The notes: generated by a model from the sequence alone, not told the origin. DNA of 64,000 nt from Asterias rubens (GCF_902459465.1 NW_022985737.1:1-64000), one strand, 5' to 3'; shown: positions 10,101-20,674, counted from the stretch's first letter. Translations and numbers: made by a program.

Positions 10101-12285
10101 GTGAAAACTGTAGTACTCTTATACTGTACTTTCCTTCCTTCTGGTTTAACTGGAAATGACAAAAACCGTTCATGTTTTTATCATTAAAATGCGTACTTGT
10201 TGTTTAATCGATTCACTAGAGTTTTTGGATTTCATGGGTTTTGTTAAATGCAGTGGACACTATAAGTGATTACTCAAAATAATTTTTAGCAACTGTCTTG
10301 GTAACAAGCAATGGAGAGCTGTTGATATAGTATAAAATATTGTGCCAAACGGCTCCCTCTAAAGTAACGTATAGTTTTTCATGTAATAAACATTTAGTAT
10401 GTTTCTATATACAATATCAATGGAGAGACAAGGTTTGATGTCAAAATGCCAACTTTAATAATGTAGCATTCCTCCTCGACTCAAACTGCTCGTCTTCCTC
10501 TTTTTTGTTTTGTTTTTAGTTGGTCCTTATTTTGTCCTTATTTCTTGGGCATTATCTGCGTATAAATAGCTCATGACAGGAATTTTTTTGCATTCTCTTC
10601 TGTCCGGTTGTGTTGTCTTGGCTTATTGATTTTGTTCCACACATCCTCCTTTCTCACTTATTATATTTCGTTATTATAATTGTTTCATTATCATTGGTCA
10701 TTTTGCCCCCAAGTTTCTTGTATTGTATACTGCTATTATTTTTCCCAATAAACCCGTCTTTTCTTATTGCGAGTACGGATATAAATTATGTTTCATTGAA
10801 TTGAATGTAATTGAGTTGAATTGGATACCAGCTGGGGATTCATTTGTCAAGTCACTAAGTTAATTTTTTAATTTACAATTCTCACGTTAAATTCAATTCA
10901 GTTCAATTCAAAATTTGTTTACTTTTGTATAAAAATACAACACGAAATAAAAAGTCACATACTAATGGGACAAGTTTGTATCTGACTTTTCAGCGGATGA
11001 TGTTTGCACTTGGGTGTCGCATTGCCATTGCTCTTGTTGTCGTCGTCGGTATTTTTCAATTCCGCCTTCAAGCGCCCCCCTATTTGTTACAGTAGGATGG
11101 GTGGTTTTTAACTGAGGGGTGGGTTTCAGGGGACATTTTCTGTGGCAGGACGGCTTTCTAGAGGTGCTGGTCACCTGCTGTTCCTCCTCGCCACTCACTG
11201 GCTTTGGTATTTAAATGGCTATTTTGATCCATTGTTTCTTTATGTATCATCTTGTATATATATATATTTTTATGGCAGTGGAAAGTCTAATAAAAAAATA
11301 AAATAAAAAACTGGCACTTGGTAAACTATAAAATTAAACCAACAATGTATGTACAAGTATATTATGTTAAATACAATAGTATTGGTTTAATCCATCTTTG
11401 TCTGGTCTCAACTATTAGTATTAACTTTTGATCTGTGTCTGTGTGTTAAAATAGTGTGTGATATTTTCCCTCTGGTTGTCTGTTCAAAAGGGAAAACTAT
11501 AAAACCATTTATCATCTGCTTCACATTTTCCCTACCATGCTGGCTCCATTTTCACCTTTATGTTACTAAGTTTCAATCATCCAATTTATTGTTCAATCTG
11601 CAACAATCGACATATCGGACTCAGTATGGAATAAATATTGTTGTTGCAATCACTTGAAGTTATTTGAAATGCTCTTACCTTCCTCAGCAAACACGACGAC
11701 CTTCCTTGGCTTAGTGTCTTGAAGACGCGGCTGGTCATTCTGCTCTCTGTTCAGCAGCCGGCTCAGCACAACGGACGGTAAATTGGGTTTAGGTTGCGTG
11801 ACATTGGGAGGAGCTTTGAGACCCAACTTCTGTAAGAACGACTCTTTGAACATCTCTAGCCGGGCAATTCTCTCTTTTTCCCCGATGAGGAACGGGTTGG
11901 AAGGGGGGTCGGTCGACTCGGAAGTAGACACCGACTCGGCTTTGGATTGTCCAGCAGCTTTGTGTTTTCCATGCGACTTTTCCCCGCTGTCTTTTGGCGA
12001 GCTGTTTAGGTTGTACTGTCCGGCGCGTTTCGGTGGTGGCACCCCCTCTTCAGCCGCACTTTCCACACCGTCTACCGGAGCTGTTTGCCCCACGAAGAGC
12101 CGGGTGGTCATCTGGTTGGCGTGCTCGTCTGGATTAGTTATGTTTACTGATTCAATCGATGTGTTACTCACGGGGGCAAGCTCCGGACTCGTACTTGACA
12201 GAATTCCACCATGAGCAAAGTTAGTGGCGAGAATAATACAGTTTATCAACACGAATGCTATTACTTGCCAAGACAGTACGGCCAT
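6430..12285 (-). CDS. Gene A: activin-like TGF-beta family ligand (two coding exons)
   Basis: The coding parts are 12285-11679 and 7152-6430, giving about 442 residues if one frameshift is discounted. The product should be a secreted dimeric growth factor acting through activin/TGF-beta serine-threonine kinase receptors. Order: signal peptide (1-26), variable linker, propeptide helix (about 135-160), exon-2 C-x8-CFKF and W-V-Y-I propeptide strand, RTRR cleavage site, and a 110-residue mature domain with nine cysteines in the activin pattern (C, CC, YC, SC, CC, C, GC). The W-x-x-W-I-I motif is kept. The phase-1 intron after 'AEEG' matches that of genes B and C. Odd point: exon 2 changes frame at the A5 run (T5 on the coding strand) at 7056-7060. 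The gene is read away from the tRNA array and is head to head with gene B. Family placement is firm; the exact orthologue is not. Confidence 0.88.
7278..8077. repeat. AT-rich 21-bp minisatellite with GAGATATCTC palindromes
   Basis: About 800 bp of degenerate repeats with consensus near AATCAAGATATCTCTATTGCC (21 bp), many copies holding the palindrome GAGATATCTC. It begins roughly 125 bp upstream of the gene A exon 2 acceptor. Units near the centre are most regular and both flanks are degraded. Short reading frames run through on both strands (ISIGNRD-type) but are repeat artefacts. Confidence 0.9.
8775..8808. repeat. Long C-run
   Basis: Almost pure C, broken by one G (G-rich on the minus strand). 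Similar C-runs of 9-18 bases occur near 2217, 33231, 34218, 43457, 47849, 55956 and 57402. They may form G-quadruplexes on the minus strand or be prone to assembly error. Confidence 0.8.
9595..9735. repeat. TGGGTGCGTTCG foldback element (MITE-like)
   Basis: Nearly perfect long inverted repeat. TGGGTGCGTTCG...CTTCCCTGGGTCGACC and its complement GGTCGACCCGGGGAAGC...CGGACGCACC flank a short centre with ACGTTCGTC arms. The same family occurs at 13594-13859. It has no ORF. Confidence 0.88.
10250..10390. repeat. Partial TTTAAAGGCA-family foldback copy
   Basis: Carries AGTGGACACTATAAGTGATT, GGTAACAAGCAATGGAGAGC and ACGGCTCCCTCTAAAGTAACG, the proximal part of the family. It lies inside intron 1 of gene A. 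Confidence 0.65.
11679..12285 (-). CDS. Gene A exon 1: signal peptide and propeptide helix
   Basis: ATG at 12285 opens a hydrophobic signal sequence (residues 2-22, WQVIAFVLINCIILA), followed by a low-complexity, N-glycosylation-rich linker (NTS, NIT and NSS sites). The amphipathic propeptide segment ERIARLEMFKESFLQKLGLK (138-157) is followed by APPNVTQ and LPSVVLSRLL, the layout of the activin/myostatin propeptide helix that cages the mature dimer. The exon ends VVVFAEEG at a GTAAGA donor in phase 1. No in-frame upstream ATG is evident. Confidence 0.85.
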
Positions 12286-12439
12286 AGTGAGATAGGTTGC
12301 GCAACACCCTTAAGAACAGCGAATTGTGGCGCCTGGAGATTGCGGTTAGAGTCAGTCGCGGGAAGGTTCGGATATGAACGCTAGACCCTCTTGCAATGTC
12401 CGTATTAGAAGTCAACGGGGTTTGAAGTGAACAAACAGG

Positions 12440-12447
12440 CTTTATAG
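12440..12447 (-). promoter_or_regulatory. Candidate TATA box of gene A
   Basis: CTATAAAG on the minus strand, about 155 bp upstream of the start codon. It implies a transcription start near 12412 and a 5' UTR of about 125 nt. Inferred from position and consensus only. Confidence 0.5.
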
Positions 12448-13593
12448 ACAGTGACTTTATCTCATCACTTTCCCATTCTCAGAAAATTATTCCCAGGTCA
12501 CCTACCCTCAGCGTTTCATCCAATAAGAGCCTTGTATTTTTTTTCTTCATTTTTTTTGCTTTTACAAAAGAAATACCCGCGTGCAAATGTCAAACAAACA
12601 AGGTTAGGAACTCACAAACAAAGGCATTTCCCTTTGTTCTTTTGTTGTTTGTTATTTCCTGTAAACTGGTGGCGATGTTGTGATTTCCAAATACACAAAG
12701 GACACCAAAATCAAAGCCGGAGGCTCTTTTTTTATTGTCAATTTAGGGTTAACCAACCCTAACATGTCTTCGAAAGGAATTAAACCGAACAACACCAGCA
12801 GAGATGAAATAAATCAACCCTTTTCAAAACAATTTCTAATCACAGATTACATTTCTTTTCTAGATTGCACTGTCAGATTTGCTTTGTACTTTCATCTATT
12901 GTGTTTTGTCAGTATATGCACAATGGATGGGGGTTCACCATACCTCTGCGATATGGGTCATGGTGGTATCCTTTAGATACTTTTTTTTTGTTTGGGTGGG
13001 TGGGGGGTGTACCCTCCAACCCCACCCCCTCCCCATTATAAGGCATGGTATGCACCAAAGGCCCAATGTGCAGTCTAGTCTGGCACCCTGTGTATCTTCC
13101 ACCATTCAACGAGTGAACTGGTGGCGATGTGGCGATGTTCCGATTTCCCAATACACACTGGCGGAAAGGGAACACCAAAATCAATCAATGAACGCACAAC
13201 AATCCAAAATTCACCCAGCTCTACACATTACACAGTTGCACTGTTTCCAATCTCAAAGATAACAGTATCATCAGACTTTCATAAAGTGGTTATACCTACC
13301 TGATTTGGTAGGCTTACTGTCAGCAAACTGGGATAAAAGTTGGATGCGACACTACACCCATTAAACCTTGAATCATTAAGCTTTACAAAACCAGTGCCCA
13401 GTTTCACTTTTAAACGTATCAAAACGTAGTCCAGCTTAAGAAAATTAAGCTTACACAAATAAGGTTATCAGCCAAAATACCACGCACATGCAACATTTCT
13501 TACCGGTATCCTGCTTATTGTAGCTAAAGGCACAATATTTGTAAGCAAAATGGTTGCCCAAAGCAGCTCTGTGAAGTTGGGCCTATAGGATAC
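12448..13593. other. Region upstream of gene A; no gene seen
   Basis: A segment near 12664-12718 (AACTGGTGGCGATGT ... GACACCAAAATCAA) recurs in diverged form near 13117-13182, a local duplication. Other ORFs here lack any recognisable domain. Any enhancer content cannot be judged by eye. Confidence 0.5.
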
Positions 13594-13859
13594 ACTGGGT
13601 GCGTTCGATTACCTTCCCTGTGTCGACCCTGCGGTGCTCACTCGGGTAAGCCCCTGACCCCTGACAAGAGCTAATCGAACGATCACTCACACTTTTACGG
13701 TGACGTCATGCACCTGGGGCCAGCCCAAAGTGACCCACTCCACAAGCAGGGGACTTGGGGCTGACTCAGGTGAGCCCCTGGAATGACGTCAAAAGCTATT
13801 CGAACGTACCGGGGAAAGACCGGGGTCGACCCAGGGAAGCTAATCGATTGCACCCAGTG
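13594..13859. repeat. ACACTGGGTGCGTTCG foldback element
   Basis: Outer arms ACACTGGGTGCGTTCGATTA and TAATCGATTGCACCCAGTGT, plus TTCCCTGTGTCGACC / GGTCGACCCAGGGAA. Same family as 9595-9735 but with a longer centre holding a second inverted pair near 13675 and 13795. Confidence 0.85.
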
Positions 13860-14570
13860 TAAAAAGAGCGCTTTTCGAGATCACGTTGGTAACCCATCGC
13901 AATAGGGCTGCGAGCAAGGGAAACATAGTGGGGGTACCAGTGACGTAATCAGTATTCCCTTGGATGAGCAAGCAGAGGCAACTACCATTTAGAGTCAAAG
14001 AGCATTTTTTCCTTCTGACTGAGGGGTGATCCCGCACTTAGCTACGCCATTGTGGGGAAATGAAGATATTATTTTGGGGCATTGGTTTTAAATGACGAGC
14101 ATGGAACAGTCAGAGAATGTCATGAAAACAAAATTGTTGTCAAGGGACCACCGCAGAATGGTCCTATTAAAATTTTGTTTTAAAAATTGTTGTAATTTAT
14201 ACTAATATATAGATGATAAGTACAAATTGATGCGATGCCATAGCCATCATATTATCTTTCCAATGGCATTGAATGTCATGTTAGTATGATTTAAGGCCTA
14301 ATCAATCCCATGACCTACCTGTTTCACAGACCCACTGCCTAAAGTTGTATCTCCCGAGCTTCCGCGAAAAGGTCAATTCTTCCTATATATCGTTTTCCGT
14401 ACGAACTTTGACCTCATGGTGGTGTATGATGCTGCTTCAAAACGAAAAGAACACAAAATACTTCAGTGAATACAAAACACAATGCGCAACATACTGGTAA
14501 AAAAAAATTTTTTTTTAAAATTGTAATTTGAAAATTGGATTTGAAACTTTGCATGGTGGAAATACGATAT

Positions 14571-14813
14571 AGAAAGGTTTGCAGTAACACCATGTAATGA
14601 CTATCTCTAATGAGTTGGGTGGTTCTGAAAAGAACCGTTGGTTTCAACTCGTTGTTTCGATCAGTATGCTCTGATCGTCTCCTGATCGTCTTTCTCCAGA
14701 AGACGATCAGAGCATACTGATCGAAACGTCGAGTTGAAACCAACGGTTCTTTTCAGAACCACCCCAACTTATTAGAGAAAGTCATTATATGGTGTTACCG
14801 AAAACCCTTCTAT
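14571..14813. repeat. GGTAACACC-ended foldback element, complete copy
   Basis: Arms of about 110 bp. The left includes GTAACACCATGTAATGACT and GGTGGTTCTGAAAAGAACCG; the right includes CGGTTCTTTTCAGAACCACC and TATGGTGTTACCG. They fold around an AGACGATCAG centre. Each arm also carries the small palindrome GTTCTGAAAAGAAC. Confidence 0.88.
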
Positions 14814-14885
14814 ATCATATAGATGATAACTTTAAATTGATGTGATGCTAAAGTGCTCTGTGTTTGTACGATATTTCTACAGCAT

Positions 14886-15085
14886 TGTTTAGTTGTCGTT
14901 GTTGTGGTTGTGATTGTGGTTGCTACTCCGAACTAATGCCGCTGCTGTTGGTGGTGTTGATGATGAACTATTGCTGCTTATCTTGCTAATCTTGCTGCTG
15001 TTGTTGCTGTTGTTGTTGATTTTATTGTAGCTGTTGTTGTTGTTGTTGTAGTTGCTGTTGTTATTGTTGTTGTTGTTGTTGTTAT
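14886..15085 (+). repeat. (GTT)n/(GCT)n microsatellite
   Basis: Degenerate trinucleotide repeat rich in TTG, CTG and GTT, most regular at 15000-15085. Confidence 0.85.
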
Positions 15086-15248
15086 TTTATGCATTGTTGA
15101 GATACTCCAAGTGAGAAGACTGGTCTTTCGCAATTACCAAAGGTGTCCAATGTTTTTAAGTGCATCAAATAAACCCACTTTCAATTAAAGAAAACCAGCG
15201 TCTTTATAATGTCGATGATTGTTTCCCCTTCAATATGGCAAGATATCA

Positions 15249-15491
15249 GGGCCCAGTTTCATAGAGCTCCTAAGCACAAAAATGTGCTTAGCTTGAAATG
15301 TCTTCCGTGATCAAAAAAGGGATTCCCTACCAAATTTTCATTTGTTGCAGTTTGCTTGTTATTGGTATCCCAGCTTATGTTTGCTTATCATAAAATTACG
15401 TGGAAATTTCGTTGGTAATCCTGTTTGTATCAATGCAAAACCTTCATGCTAAGCAAATGTGTGTGCTTAGCAGCTCTATGAAATTGGGCCC
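15249..15491. repeat. GGGCCCAATTTCATAGAG foldback element, complete copy
   Basis: Starts GGGCCCAGTTTCATAGAGCT and ends AGCTCTATGAAATTGGGCCC. Internal GCTTAGC words and GGAAATTTCGTTGGTAATCC correspond to the copy at 52930-53171. It is 243 bp, with long terminal inverted repeats and no ORF. Confidence 0.9.
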
Positions 15492-15553
15492 AGGCAGTAC
15501 ATCCAGACAGGGCTTTTGATGTGGCTGTGTGAATGTGTCTTCAATTAACGCAG

Positions 15554-15811
15554 GGGACTTATAATTACATCGATTTTTGTGGACGTCCTCGATTTGATTT
15601 TTGTGCATTTACTAAAACAATAGTCAAAAGACGAGGAAAAAGATATTCGGTGGAGTTGACAAATATTTGTTGGTTGACGCAAAGGGTTCTTGAAATCAAT
15701 GGAACAATGCTTTCCCACACCGTTTCCTGTTCTCAAGTTGTAACGGAAGTGGAATTCTATGGAAAGGGGATCGACGGAGCAAAGATAAAAAAATGTCACC
15801 CCTTCAATTGA
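15554..15811 (+). CDS. Candidate orphan terminal exon, cysteine-rich, unknown
   Basis: After a possible acceptor (TTAACGCAG) an open frame of 85 codons runs to a stop. It contains five cysteines (FCG, FCAF, ICW, SCS, KCHPF) and alternating hydrophobic residues. I do not recognise a family. No matching upstream exon or donor was found, the reverse strand is open over the same stretch, and a repeat adjoins on the left. It could be chance; the protein-like composition is the only reason to list it. Confidence 0.18.
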   Translation, partial: GTYNYIDFCGRPRFDFCAFTKTIVKRRGKRYSVELTNICWLTQRVLEINGTMLSHTVSCSQVVTEVEFYGKGIDGAKIKKCHPFN

Positions 15812-16037
15812 AACCTCTTAAAAATAATAGCAAAGCTTCCGGAAAAAAATCAGGTGAAGAGGTTCCGGGGGTTACTCAAAATACTCAGACAATGTCTAGA
15901 CACTTCGAGAATGGTTACATTTTGAACAATACGGGATAAACGAATATGAGTATTATAGGATCGATCCCAGAGGACGGTATGTCACGATCGAACCATTCTC
16001 CTTTGAGTCGCGGGTTAACTTGCGGCAGGCAATTGCC

Positions 16038-16420
16038 TTAAAGGCAGTAGACACTACTGGTAATTACTCCAAATAATTGTTAAACTTACTTGGTAACAAG
16101 TAATGGAGAACTGTTGATAGTATAAGACATTGTAAAAAACGGCTCCCTCTGAAGTAAAGTAGTTTTTGAGAAAGAACTAATTTTCCACACATTTGATTTC
16201 GAGACCTCAGATTTAGAACTTGAGGTCTCGAAATCAAGCATCTGAAAGCACACGACTTTGTGTAACAAGGGTGTTTTTTTTCTGTCATTATTACCTCGCA
16301 ACTTTGACGTCCAATTGAGCTCAAATTTGCACAGGTTTGTTATTTTATGCATATGTTGAGATACACTAAGTGAGAAGACTGGTCTTTGACAATACCCAAT
16401 AGTGTCAAGTGTCTTTAAAG
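16038..16420. repeat. TTTAAAGGCA-family foldback copy
   Basis: TTAAAGGCAGTAGACACTAC at the left and AGTGTCAAGTGTCTTTAA at the right, with the GAGACCTCA ... TGAGGTCTC inverted pair inside. ORFs on the minus strand here derive from the repeat. Confidence 0.85.
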
Positions 16421-16746
16421 ACACTGCAGCCAGTTTCAAGAAACGCTAGGATTAATCCTATCTCGAGTAGTATTTCGTCCTAACTTATAAGGATGGGTTC
16501 AATGCGTCATAACGTACGGGTTACGGAGCTTGAAGGCCCGGTTACACAGGCCACGATAACGAGAACGAAAACGAGATAGTTAAAAATGCACGCACTCGAT
16601 TGGTTGAATGAGCGTGGGCGTATTCTGCGTGGAGCAGTTTAACCAGTAGATTGCACTCTCTTTGCGTCGTTATCGTTATCGCTGCAGAGTGACTTGGCCT
16701 TTTAAGTCCATAAGATAAATCCGAAGTTAGGTTAAGTTTCGCGGCT

Positions 16747-17109
16747 GGACACCTTTGATGATTGTCAAAGAGCAGTATTCTCACTTGGTGTATCCCAACA
16801 TATTAATTAAAACATATTATTTTGTAACATTGAGACTCAATTGGTCATCGAAGTTTAAGAGAATAATGAAAGAGAAACACCCTATTTGCACAAAAAAAGT
16901 GTATGCTTCCGAATGCCTAAAAAGGCTTTAAGCCTAAAGTATTTTAAGTTAGAAAATACCTCTTGTTCAAAAACTGCGTTATACTTCAGAGGAAGCAGTT
17001 TATCACAATGTGTTATTATATAAACAGCTCTCCATTTCTAGTTACCAAGTAAGTTGTTATGCTAACAATTATTTTAAGTAATTACCAATAGTGTACATTG
17101 CCTTTAAAG
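16747..17109. repeat. TTTAAAGGCA-family foldback copy, diverged
   Basis: Contains GATTGTCAAAGAGCAGTATTC, ATTGGTCATCGAAGTT and the right end ATTACCAATAGTGTACATTGC. It lacks the GAGACCTCA inverted pair. Confidence 0.75.
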
Positions 17110-17427
17110 GAACACGTTGCCTTGGATCGGACGAGTTGGTCTATTAAAAGCGTTTGAAACCGTTTGTTATGAAATGCATGGTTAGAAAGATGTTTTAAAA
17201 GTAGAATATAATGATCCACACAAGTATCACTCGAAACTGCACGGTTTTCCTTTTACGTCGCGAACTATCACGGTCGGCCATTTATGGGAGTCAAAATTTG
17301 GACTCCCATAAATGGCCGTGTTTTTAGTCGACAGGGTAAAAAGAAAACCACGCAATTTTGTTTTACAACAAACGAATACAGAACGATTTTCAAACTCGAC
17401 CGATCCAAGGCAACGTGTTCCTTTAAA
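17104..17427. repeat. TTAAAGGAACACGTTGCCTTGG foldback element
   Basis: Left end TTTAAAGGAACACGTTGCCT, right end AGGCAACGTGTTCCTTTAA. The centre is a perfect inverted pair (GGCCATTTATGGGAGTC / GACTCCCATAAATGGCC). A related copy lies at 38606-38835. It abuts the preceding element at a shared CTTTAAAGG. Confidence 0.88.
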
Positions 17428-17783
17428 CTTACTGTTATAATTGGGAAATTCGATGTTGGTGGAGTAAAACAAATTCAAAACGATAGAGCAGCTGGAAATG
17501 CAAGCGATGGTGTATACCAACAAGCCATTGGTACCCTTCGATTGTCACAAAAAATTAATCTGGTGAAATGGAATGATTGATCGCACGTACACCCTAAAAA
17601 TTGGGTTTCCCCTGATTTGGCAAACCGCAAAGTGATCCCCCAGATTTGATTTGCTCAGACTCCAGATTGAAGATAGAAGCTGCTGCGTTGTAATTATGTA
17701 TCAGGGCCCGATGTGAGAATGCCTATAGGAACCTTGACAGCCTAGTAACTATGGCGATCTAGAAAGGACACCCACAAGGCGAC

Positions 17784-17990
17784 CTTTTTTTCCACGCGGC
17801 GACTTTGTTTTTTTTTTTTGGGGGGGCGGCAACTTCTTTGTTTGTCCAGTGACTTTTTTTGGGGCCCGTCAACTTTTTTTTTTTTAGGCGGCGACTTTTT
17901 TTGAGGGGCGGCGACCTTTATTTTGGGGGCGGCGACTTTTTTTTTTTTTGAGGGGGGGGGCGACTGTTTTTTTTGGGCGGCGACTATTCA
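17784..17990 (+). repeat. Poly-T/poly-G tandem repeat with GGCGGCGAC cores
   Basis: At least seven irregular units of the form GGCGGCGAC + T7-12 + G3-8. It is strand-asymmetric and homopolymer-rich. Confidence 0.85.
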
Positions 17991-18838
17991 CTCAGAATAA
18001 TGTAAGGGTGTTCGACGTCTCTTTCATTATGAAAACGTTTTTCCCGAACCACGTGACACAGGCCCCGTCGTCTGTGATCCAATTTTAGGCCGTCACTTGC
18101 GCATGCGCATTTCGATGCACAACACACTGAACTCAATTTAAGCTTGCTTATTGCGTAAGGCTGTATGGATATTGGTTACATTATTTTGAGGTGTTGTTAA
18201 AAATTCGAGCAAAACAACAGGGTAGGGGGCAGAGGATGCACAAACAAACTAAGGAAACTTTGTCTGAGTTTTAGATTTGTGAGTTTTTAAAGTTATACTA
18301 CCTCAATCTAATAGGGGACCCGAAGCACACTAAAAACCAAAGGGTCACACCACGCCCATGGCTATCGCCCAACCATGGACACGAATCCCTCTCACTCTTT
18401 AAAAGAGCAATTTCCACAGTACAATGTCGTTTGTGCGTTTTCTGTGTTACATATTGGACCGGCGCCATTTTCTCCATGGCCCCAAACGTTTCTTACCAGG
18501 CTGTTCAGAAACAGCCAGCCCGACTAGAAGCAGTTTTGGCATTAAAGATGCTATGTCAGATTTTTGCCGATTTGACCCAAAGGTTTTGATTTAAAATTCA
18601 TTCAGGTATTTTGATGGGGGTCGAGTAGGTTACAAGCTTTCATTGGAGCCATTGCTCGCAAAAGTCCGCCAATTATTAGTAGCAGTGAAATGAAGTGATC
18701 AAAATTAGTTTTTGTCGGGATCCCGACAATATATCACGTGACCATTCTTATGTGTTTTATAAGAAACGTTTTAAATTTTTGTCATGGTTCCTGACCATTA
18801 AAAGTAAAAGTTAAACTTTTTTTTCGTTAGAGCGGGTG
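17991..18838. other. Intergenic stretch without a recognised gene
   Basis: No long ORF and no recognised RNA gene. A small direct repeat TCGGGATCCCGACA near 18715-18730 contains the palindrome TCGGGATCCCGA. Confidence 0.45.
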
Positions 18839-19103
18839 ATACTCTTTGAAATACCGTTCACTCAAAAGAAATCTATTTTCGAGAAAGAAGTATTTCCACA
18901 AATTTTATTTTGAGACTTCAGAATTTGATTTGGAGGTCTCGAAAGCACGCATTTTCGTGTGTGACAAGAAATGTTTTTTCCTTCGATTATTATCTCGCAA
19001 CTTCGACGACCAATTGAGCTCAAATTTTCACAGGTTTGTTATTTTCTGTATATTGTGAGAAGACTTGTCTTTGACAATTACCAAAGGTGTCCAGTGTCTT
19101 TAA
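18839..19103. repeat. Partial TTTAAAGGCA-family foldback copy
   Basis: Carries TCGAGAAAGAAGTATTTCCA, TTTGGAGGTCTCGAAAGCAC and the end GGTGTCCAGTGTCTTTAA. The left end is missing. Confidence 0.75.
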
Positions 19104-19517
19104 TGTAGAGTGAAAAATTCACTCTCTTGTCCTAGTGGTGTCAGTTTCTTTCTTTTAAGAGTGAACGTCGATCTGTGTCACTGTGAACCAGAAACGCCGG
19201 TATGGAGAAAAAAAGAGGCAGTTCCTCCATGTTTAACCATTACTCACCCTTCGCCACAAATCAGACAGGTTTTTCATCTCCAGGCTCCATTTGATCGGTG
19301 TTCCTCAAGGGGTTAGCATACCTCGCGTCTATGGCTTTACATCTAAACATATACATAGAAACCTAAATAAATGATCGAAGGGTACGAGCTCGGGCTCAAA
19401 TGTGAAATGTGCTCTAGATGCCATAGCCCAGTGAGTAGCTTTTGATGCAACAATAGTTCAGGGCAGACAATGGTCATGACAATCAATGGGATACAAAACA
19501 TGCACATTCCCGGGATT

Positions 19518-19541
19518 CAAGGTTCGAATCTTGGTATCGAC
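19518..19541 (+). pseudogene. Eroded tRNA 3' half upstream of the array
   Basis: CAAGGTTCGAATCTTGG resembles a T arm and is followed by TATCGACT where array units have CAGGGTCG. No acceptor, D or anticodon arm can be drawn upstream. It may be a decayed former array member or a SINE remnant. Confidence 0.35.
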
Positions 19542-19625
19542 TCTCTTTTGTTCCAGCACGGATGCGTATTTCCCACTCAAGCATTAGTCCATCATCAGTG
19601 TGTTTCTTGAAAGAAACTTATCGAA

Positions 19626-19705
19626 GGCCATGTGGCCCAATGGATAAGGCATCTTACTACTGACTACGAATCAGTGGATTCCAGGTTCGAATCCTGGCAG
19701 GGTCG
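19626..19705 (+). pseudogene. tRNA-Arg unit 1, 7-nt insertion
   Basis: 80 nt long. Seven extra bases (TTACTAC) sit inside the 5' anticodon-stem strand, so no normal anticodon arm forms. The acceptor begins GGCCATG. The usual upstream spacer is missing, marking the left array edge. Confidence 0.8.
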
Positions 19706-19780
19706 TATGTTTTTTTTTAATTAAAAGTTCATTCCCTTCTCTAAAAGAGAATTCCCTGATCTGTTTGTGTTTCCTTCAAC

Positions 19781-19853
19781 GTCCCTGTGGCCCAACGGAT
19801 AAGGCATCTGACTACGAATCAGGGGATTCCAGGTTCGAATCCTGGCAGGGTCG
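19781..19853 (+). tRNA. tRNA-Arg(ACG) unit 2
   Basis: Full cloverleaf; base 2 is T (GTCCCTG), giving a T-T mismatch with base 71. Confidence 0.85.
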
Positions 19854-19929
19854 TATGTTTTGTTTTTAATTAAAAGCTCATTCCCTTCTCTAAAAGAGAA
19901 TTCCTTTCTCTGTGCGTGTTTCCTTCAAC

Positions 19930-20002
19930 GGCCCTGTGGCCCAACGGATAAGGCATCTGACTTCGAATCAGGGGATTCCAGGTTCGAATCCTGGCAGGGT
20001 CG
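19930..20002 (+). tRNA. tRNA-Arg(TCG) unit 3
   Basis: Loop CTTCGAA, intact stems; the first TCG member. Confidence 0.92.
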
Positions 20003-20078
20003 TATCTTTTGTTTTTAGTGAAAAGCTCATTCCCTTCTCTGAAAGAGAATTCCCTTCTCTGTATGTGTTTCCTTTAAC

Positions 20079-20151
20079 GGCTCTGTGGCCCAACGGATAA
20101 GGCATCTGACTACGAATCAGGAGATTCCAGGTTCGAATCCTGGCAGGGTCG
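20079..20151 (+). tRNA. tRNA-Arg(ACG) unit 4
   Basis: C4 is T (wobble retained); one A replaces G in the variable region. Confidence 0.9.
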
Positions 20152-20227
20152 TATGCTTTGTTTTTAATAAAAAGCTCATTCTATTCTCTAATAGAGAGTT
20201 CCCTACTCTGTATGTGTTTCCTTCAAC

Positions 20228-20300
20228 GGCCCTGTTGCCCAACGGATAAGGCATCTGACTACGAATCAGGGGATTCCAGGTTCGAATCCTGGCAGGGTCG
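20228..20300 (+). tRNA. tRNA-Arg(ACG) unit 5
   Basis: G9 is T; all stems are otherwise intact. Confidence 0.88.
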
Positions 20301-20376
20301 TATGTTTTCTTTTTAGTGAAAAGCTCAATCCCTTCTCTAAAAGAGAATTCCCTTCTCTGTATGTGTTGCCTTCAAC

Positions 20377-20449
20377 GGCCCTGTGGCCCAACGGATAAGG
20401 CATCTGACTACGAATCAGGGGATTCCAGGTTCGAATCCTGGCAGGGTCG
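20377..20449 (+). tRNA. tRNA-Arg(ACG) unit 6
   Basis: Consensus sequence throughout. Confidence 0.95.
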
Positions 20450-20525
20450 TATGTTTTGTTTTTAATTAAAAGCTCATTCCCTTCTCTAAAAGAGAATTCC
20501 TTTCTCTGTGCGTGTTTCCTTCAAC

Positions 20526-20598
20526 GGCCCTGTGGCCCAACGGATAAGGCATCTGACTACGAATCAGGGGATTCCAGGTTCGAATCCTGGCAGGGTCG
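20526..20598 (+). tRNA. tRNA-Arg(ACG) unit 7
   Basis: Consensus sequence; spacer of kind A on both sides. Confidence 0.95.
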
Positions 20599-20674
20599 TA
20601 TGTTTTGTTTTTAATTAAAAGCTCATTCCCTTCTCTAAAAGAGAATTCCTTTCTCTGTGCGTGTTTCCTTCAAC

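Larger units (their letters stand above)
7153..11678 (-). other. Gene A intron 1 (about 4.5 kb)
   Basis: Bounded by GTAAGAGC after exon 1 and TTTCAG before exon 2 (minus strand). It holds the GAGATATCTC minisatellite, a foldback element at 9595-9735 and a partial TTTAAAGGCA-family copy near 10250-10390. A 78-residue minus-strand ORF at 10962-11198 has no recognisable domain and is not supported as a gene. Confidence 0.8.

Noticed and set aside
10962-11198. 78-residue minus-strand ORF in gene A intron 1
   Set aside because: Polar, low-complexity, no recognisable family and no acceptor/donor pair that fits the gene A reading frame.
11783-12214. 143-residue plus-strand ORF opposite gene A exon 1
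   Set aside because: Antisense shadow; the minus-strand frame has the signal peptide, helix and splice donor.
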